Positions 5,961 to 9,602 of a stretch of DNA of 9,602 nucleotides are shown one piece after another. Each line of letters starts with the position of its first letter. Position 1 is the first letter of the stretch. Both the position numbers and the translations under genes were made by a program. Origin of the DNA: an uncultured Rhodospirillaceae bacterium (GTDB lineage: Bacteria > Pseudomonadota > Alphaproteobacteria > Thalassobaculales > Thalassobaculaceae); assembly GCA_937891725.1 (NCBI GenBank), contig CALAHL010000264.1, positions 1 to 9,602 of the forward strand. The letters run 5' to 3'. The notes beneath the pieces are model-generated. The model was not told where the DNA came from and made no database searches. It saw only the letters and a program-made list of their open reading frames with translations.

Positions 5961-7196
5961 ATGACCGACGGGACGGGTTCAGATGTGGCGGAACGACTTT
6001 CGGCGCGTCTGGCGCTCGCTTTCTCGTGCGTCGGGCACAGTTTTTCACATCTCCTCATGCTGCTGTTCCCAACCGTGGTGCTGTCGCTGGAGATCGCCTG
6101 GGATCTGCCGTTCAATGAGTTGATCGCGCTGATGCTGGTCGGCCAGATTCTTTTTGGGGCAGGGGCGGTGCCGGCGGGATGGTTGGCCGACCGCTGGAGT
6201 GCGCCGGGTATGATGGTGCTGTTTTTCCTCGGCACCGGAGCCGCCTGCGTTGCGACCGGGTTCTCCGAGACGCCGTTTCAGATCGGGCTCGGCATCGCGG
6301 CGATGGGGCTTTTCGCATCGATTTATCATCCGGTCGGGATCGCCTGGGTCACCCGTAATCCGGCCAATCGGGGAAAAGCGCTCGGCATCAACGGGGTGTT
6401 CGGCTCGCTGGGTACCGCCGGTGGGGCCGCGGTCGCGGGGACTTTGGCGACATTGTTCGATTGGCGCTGGGCGTTCTTCGTTCCCGGCACAGTCTGTGTG
6501 GCGATCGGAATCGTCCTGTTGGTCTGCATGCTGCGCGGCCTCCTGGTGGACACGCGCGTGGCGGCCCATACGGCCACAGCCGAGTCCAGCCGTGGAGACA
6601 TGATGCGGGCGGTGATCGTGCTGCTGTTCACCATTGCGCTGTCCGGCATGATCTATCAGGCGACGACCTTCGCGATGCCGAAGCTGTTCGACACCCGACT
6701 GAGCGACCTGGTCCACAGTCCGGCGGCGATCGGCGGGCTGGTCTCCGGTATTTATCTGCTTTCGGCGGCCGCCCAGATTCTGGGCGGTTGGCTGGCCGAT
6801 CGCTACGACACTAGACGGGTCTATGCGGTGTGCTGGGCGGTGCAGGTGCCGTTCCTGATCATTGCCGCCTCCCTAGCCGGCCCGCTGCTACTGCCGGTGG
6901 CGGCTATCATGGTTTTGGGCAACACGACGGCGGTCCCGGCGGAGAACAGCCTGTTCGCCCGTTACACCCCGCCGGCCTGGCGCGGCACCGCGTTCGGGGT
7001 CAAATTCCTGATCTCGCTCGGTGTCTCAGCCGCCAGCGTGCCCTTGGTGGGCGAGATGTTCCGGATTTCGGGCGATTTCGGCACCCTGCTGCTGCTGCTC
7101 GGGGCATTTGCCGGCGCGGCGTTCGCGATCGCCCTGTTCCTGCCGGCAACCCGCGCGATCCCCACAGGCACTCCGATGGCTCAACCGGCGGAATAG
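5961..7196 (+). CDS. Major facilitator superfamily transporter
   Basis: The 411-residue product has the length and hydrophobic pattern of a 12-helix MFS carrier in the inner membrane. The conserved loop motif appears in both halves: GWLADRWSAPGM at residues 73-84 (between helices 2 and 3) and GGWLADRYDTRR at 275-286 (between helices 8 and 9). A hydrophilic central loop (about 193-215) divides the halves. The first helix carries GHSFSHLLMLLFP (25-37), and helix 4 carries LFASIYHPVG (117-126). Both recall the fosmidomycin-resistance-type (FSR) branch, which suggests a drug or metabolite exporter, but the substrate cannot be read from sequence. The ATG at 5961 is set by GGAGG at 5949-5953, seven bases upstream; the open frame extends further up but without a site. 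It ends nine bases from the stop of trpE, which is transcribed toward it. Confidence 0.92.
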   Translation: MTDGTGSDVAERLSARLALAFSCVGHSFSHLLMLLFPTVVLSLEIAWDLPFNELIALMLVGQILFGAGAVPAGWLADRWSAPGMMVLFFLGTGAACVATGFSETPFQIGLGIAAMGLFASIYHPVGIAWVTRNPANRGKALGINGVFGSLGTAGGAAVAGTLATLFDWRWAFFVPGTVCVAIGIVLLVCMLRGLLVDTRVAAHTATAESSRGDMMRAVIVLLFTIALSGMIYQATTFAMPKLFDTRLSDLVHSPAAIGGLVSGIYLLSAAAQILGGWLADRYDTRRVYAVCWAVQVPFLIIAASLAGPLLLPVAAIMVLGNTTAVPAENSLFARYTPPAWRGTAFGVKFLISLGVSAASVPLVGEMFRISGDFGTLLLLLGAFAGAAFAIALFLPATRAIPTGTPMAQPAE

Positions 7197-7205
7197 AATA
7201 GCCGC

Positions 7206-8714
7206 TCACCGGCCGGCGGCGAACCGAACGGCTTCCTGCGCGGCGCGGATCAGGGCGCGGGCCTTGTTGACGGTCTCTTGGTATTCGGATTCCGGATCGC
7301 TGTCCGCGACCACGCCGCCGCCGGCCTGGACGTACATGGTCCCGTCCTTCACCACCGCCGTGCGCAGCGCGATACAGGTGTCCATGGAACCATCGGCGGA
7401 GAAATATCCAACCGCGCCCGCGTAGACACCGCGGCGCGAGACTTCCAACTCGTCGATGATCTCCATTGCCCGTACCTTAGGTGCGCCCGAAACGGTGCCG
7501 GCGGGGAAGCCCGCGAACAGCGCGTCGACCGCGTCCAGGCCCTTGCGGATCTTGCCCTCAACATGAGAGGCGATGTGCATCACATGGCTGTAACGCTCCA
7601 CCGTGAACTGTTCCTTGACCGAAACCGTGCCGATTTCCGATACCCGCCCGGTGTCGTTCCGCCCCAAATCCAACAGCATCAGATGCTCGGCCCGCTCCTT
7701 CGGATCGGCCAATAATTCTTCCGCCAGGGCCTGATCCTCTTCGGGGGTCTGCCCCCGCTTGCGGGTGCCCGCCAGCGGTCGGATGGTCACCACGTCGTCG
7801 CGCAGGCGCACCAGGATCTCGGGACTGGACCCGACGATGGAATAACGTCCCCCGAAATCGAAAAAGAACAGGAACGGCGACGGGTTCAGCCTGCGCAGGG
7901 ACCTGTAGAGGGCGAAGGGCGGCAGCTTGAACGGCACCGCGAACCGGTGGGACGGCACGATCTGAAACGCATCGCCCGCGTTGATGTACTCCACCGCCCT
8001 GGAGACCATCTTCTTGAATGCATTCTGGCCGGTATTCGACACCGGCTCGGGCAAACTGTCCACCGCCGAGCCTCCCTCCCGCCGATAGGGCAGGGAGCGT
8101 GAGAAATCGGCGACCACATCCGCCAGCCGCGCTTGGGCGTCATCATAGGCGGCGTCTGCCGTGACCCCGTCGCGCGGACGCACCGGGGTCACCACGGTCA
8201 CGATGTCTTCCACACTGTCGAACACGCAGACAACAGTCGGACGCAAGAACAGGCCGTCCCAGATGTCGAGCGTATCGGGATTCTCATCGGGAATTTTCTC
8301 GAACAGGCGGACCGCATCGTAGCCCAGATAGCCGAACAAACCGGCGGCCGGTGGCGGCAGGCCGGCCGGCAGGTCGATCCGGCACTCCTCGATCAGCGCG
8401 CGTAGCGAGTCGAGTGGCGGCGTGTCCAAAGCCTCAAAGATCTCTGGGTCGACCCGTGCGTTGCGGTTGATCTCGGCCTTGTCCTTGTAGAACCGCCAGA
8501 TCAGATCCGGCTTCAGCCCAATGATCGAATAGCGGCCACGGGTCGCGCCACCTTCCACGCTTTCCAGGAGGAAGGCATTGGTCCGCCCGTCCGCCAGCTT
8601 CAGCATGGCCGAGACCGGCGTCTCCAGATCCGCGACCAAGGTCGTCCAAACCACCTGCGGACGTCCAGCATCATGGGTTTCGCGAAAGGCCTCGAAGCTG
8701 GGAAGGGTCGCCAT
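7206..8714 (-). CDS. trpE: Anthranilate synthase component I
   Basis: TrpE uses chorismate and ammonia (or glutamine through TrpG) to make anthranilate, the first step of tryptophan synthesis. The 502-residue protein has the N-terminal LLES motif (49-52) that forms the tryptophan feedback site, followed by GRYSIIG. The C-terminal chorismate-binding domain is complete: TIRPLAGTRKRG at 310-321, HLMLLDLGRND at 344-354, GTVSGAPK at 406-413 and AGGGVVADSDPESEYQET at 464-481. It is a free-standing TrpE, not the TrpE-TrpG fusion found in some Rhizobiales. The ATG at 8714 (MATLPSFEAF) is preferred: a longer frame to 8807 would overlap the upstream gene and add an atypical Ser/Pro-rich stretch. The ribosome binding site is weak (GAGA). 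It lies 28 bases after the PpiD-like gene, so they are probably co-transcribed. No tryptophan leader peptide or attenuator is seen. trpG does not follow. Confidence 0.97.
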   Translation of the reverse strand: MATLPSFEAFRETHDAGRPQVVWTTLVADLETPVSAMLKLADGRTNAFLLESVEGGATRGRYSIIGLKPDLIWRFYKDKAEINRNARVDPEIFEALDTPPLDSLRALIEECRIDLPAGLPPPAAGLFGYLGYDAVRLFEKIPDENPDTLDIWDGLFLRPTVVCVFDSVEDIVTVVTPVRPRDGVTADAAYDDAQARLADVVADFSRSLPYRREGGSAVDSLPEPVSNTGQNAFKKMVSRAVEYINAGDAFQIVPSHRFAVPFKLPPFALYRSLRRLNPSPFLFFFDFGGRYSIVGSSPEILVRLRDDVVTIRPLAGTRKRGQTPEEDQALAEELLADPKERAEHLMLLDLGRNDTGRVSEIGTVSVKEQFTVERYSHVMHIASHVEGKIRKGLDAVDALFAGFPAGTVSGAPKVRAMEIIDELEVSRRGVYAGAVGYFSADGSMDTCIALRTAVVKDGTMYVQAGGGVVADSDPESEYQETVNKARALIRAAQEAVRFAAGR

Positions 8715-8742
8715 TGGCGCGTCTCGTCGGTTGGTATGCGGT

Positions 8743-9602
8743 TTACTGCTGCTGATCGGCGGTGGCGAAGACCGATACGACCGATGCTCGATCGGTTTCG
8801 ACCTCATGCCTCTGTTCCAGATCGGCCAGCAGAAGGTCGATCACATCGGCCCGCTGGCTCCGCTCAAGCTCCGCCGTGATCTGCTCGCGGATCGCGTCGC
8901 CGCCTTCACCGTCCGGGGTTCCAATTTCGGTCAGTTGGGCGACATAGACCGCGTCCGGACCGGACACGACGGTGACGCCGCCGATGTCGTCGATCTCGAA
9001 CAGTGCGCCCGCCAGACTGCGGGGATACTCTTCGGGCAAGGCGTCTCCCGCACGAGTGATCGCCGGAGTGTTCGAGAGGCCCACCTGCCGGGACGCGGCC
9101 AAATAGGGAAGCGCTGCGCCGTCGCGGACCTTTTGGGCGATTTCGTCGGCCAGTTCTTCGGCGCGCTGCTGGCGGGCATCCAGCACCCAGTCCGCCTCGA
9201 CCTTGTCGGCGATCTCGGAAAGCTCCGGAATACGAGACGCATCAATGCCGTCGACCCGAACCACGAAGAACCCGTCTCCGGCCTCGCCAAGAGCGCTTTG
9301 ACGACCCTGCTCGGTGGAAAATGCCAGATCCAGGAAATTGCCGCCCGGTGTTCTGTCCATCGGCTCGCCGGTGGGAGTAGCACCGGATTTTGTCACCGCC
9401 GGGGTGGTTGAGACCGGCAGGTTCAACCCGGTCGCCGCCTCTTCCAGCGTGGCGCCACCGGCCAGTCGATCCTCGAAATCATTGGCAGTCTCGAAGACCC
9501 GATCAATCGCCTGATCTAGAGCCAGTTCATGCCGAATGCCCTCTTTCACCTGATCGAAGGACGCGACGATCTCATCATTGCGTTCGGTGACCCGGAACAC
9601 AT
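8743..9602 (-). CDS. ppiD: PpiD/SurA-like peptidylprolyl isomerase, C-terminal part
   Basis: This is the C-terminal 286 or so residues of a gene whose 5' end lies beyond the window edge. The opening FRVTERNDEIVASFDQVKEGIRHEL is the stretch that normally follows the parvulin (rotamase) domain in PpiD-type proteins. After it comes a long, mostly helical region including EDRLAGGATLEEAATGLNLPV, DGFFVVRVDGI and a Glu/Arg-rich helical segment (LDARQQRAEELADEIAQKVRDG). Such proteins are membrane-anchored periplasmic chaperones that help outer-membrane and secreted proteins fold. The catalytic domain and N-terminal anchor are not in the window, so activity cannot be checked. Position directly before trpE, 28 bases apart, matches the common alphaproteobacterial order in which the isomerase gene precedes the tryptophan genes. 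The name ppiD rests on this context and on the pattern, not on a full-length match. Confidence 0.85.
   Translation of the reverse strand, partial: VFRVTERNDEIVASFDQVKEGIRHELALDQAIDRVFETANDFEDRLAGGATLEEAATGLNLPVSTTPAVTKSGATPTGEPMDRTPGGNFLDLAFSTEQGRQSALGEAGDGFFVVRVDGIDASRIPELSEIADKVEADWVLDARQQRAEELADEIAQKVRDGAALPYLAASRQVGLSNTPAITRAGDALPEEYPRSLAGALFEIDDIGGVTVVSGPDAVYVAQLTEIGTPDGEGGDAIREQITAELERSQRADVIDLLLADLEQRHEVETDRASVVSVFATADQQQ

Noticed and set aside
8715..8807. N-terminal extension of TrpE by 31 residues
   Set aside because: It would overlap the end of the isomerase gene by 65 bases and adds a Ser/Pro/Arg-rich segment unlike TrpE N-termini. The start at 8714 gives the normal length.
8578..9411. 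Long plus-strand open frame opposite trpE and the isomerase gene
   Set aside because: It lies antisense to two clearly real genes and its translation has no recognisable domain.

Overview
The window (about 60% or more G+C) looks like a chromosomal segment of an alphaproteobacterium, most likely of the Rhodospirillales type. This rests on gene order: plsX-fabH-ihfA-merR followed by tRNA-Pro(GGG) is a familiar alphaproteobacterial arrangement, and a PpiD-like isomerase directly upstream of trpE is another. No taxon can be fixed without a database search.

Layout. (1) Positions 1-174 are mostly non-coding upstream sequence. (2) Positions 175-3355, plus strand: plsX and fabH (overlapping at ATGA, translationally coupled; start of phospholipid and fatty-acid synthesis), then ihfA with a good candidate promoter of its own, then a MerR-family regulator. 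(3) Positions 3381-3495: a tRNA-Pro(GGG) gene with a clear sigma-70-type promoter. (4) Positions 3588-4355: a class II aldolase/adducin-family protein that keeps the metal histidines but has Ala where the aldolase catalytic Glu is expected. (5) Positions 4411-5863: a small accessory-looking block of three genes I do not recognise. Two are on the minus strand (probably one transcript). One, divergent on the plus strand, encodes an exported Gly/Ala-rich membrane protein. A 173-bp divergent intergenic region with a near-palindrome separates them, and a long hairpin at 4371-4420 closes the block. (6) Positions 5961-7196: an MFS transporter. (7) Positions 7206-9602, minus strand: trpE preceded by the C-terminal half of a PpiD/SurA-like periplasmic-folding isomerase, which runs off the window edge.

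Most of the window is conserved housekeeping content. The least explained parts are the three-gene block at 4411-5863, the hairpin that overlaps a stop codon there, the aldolase homologue with a lost catalytic residue, and the fact that trpE is followed at once by a convergent transporter and not by trpG. I found no CRISPR array, insertion sequence, phage gene or clear defence system, and nothing that amounts to a convincing new multi-gene system.
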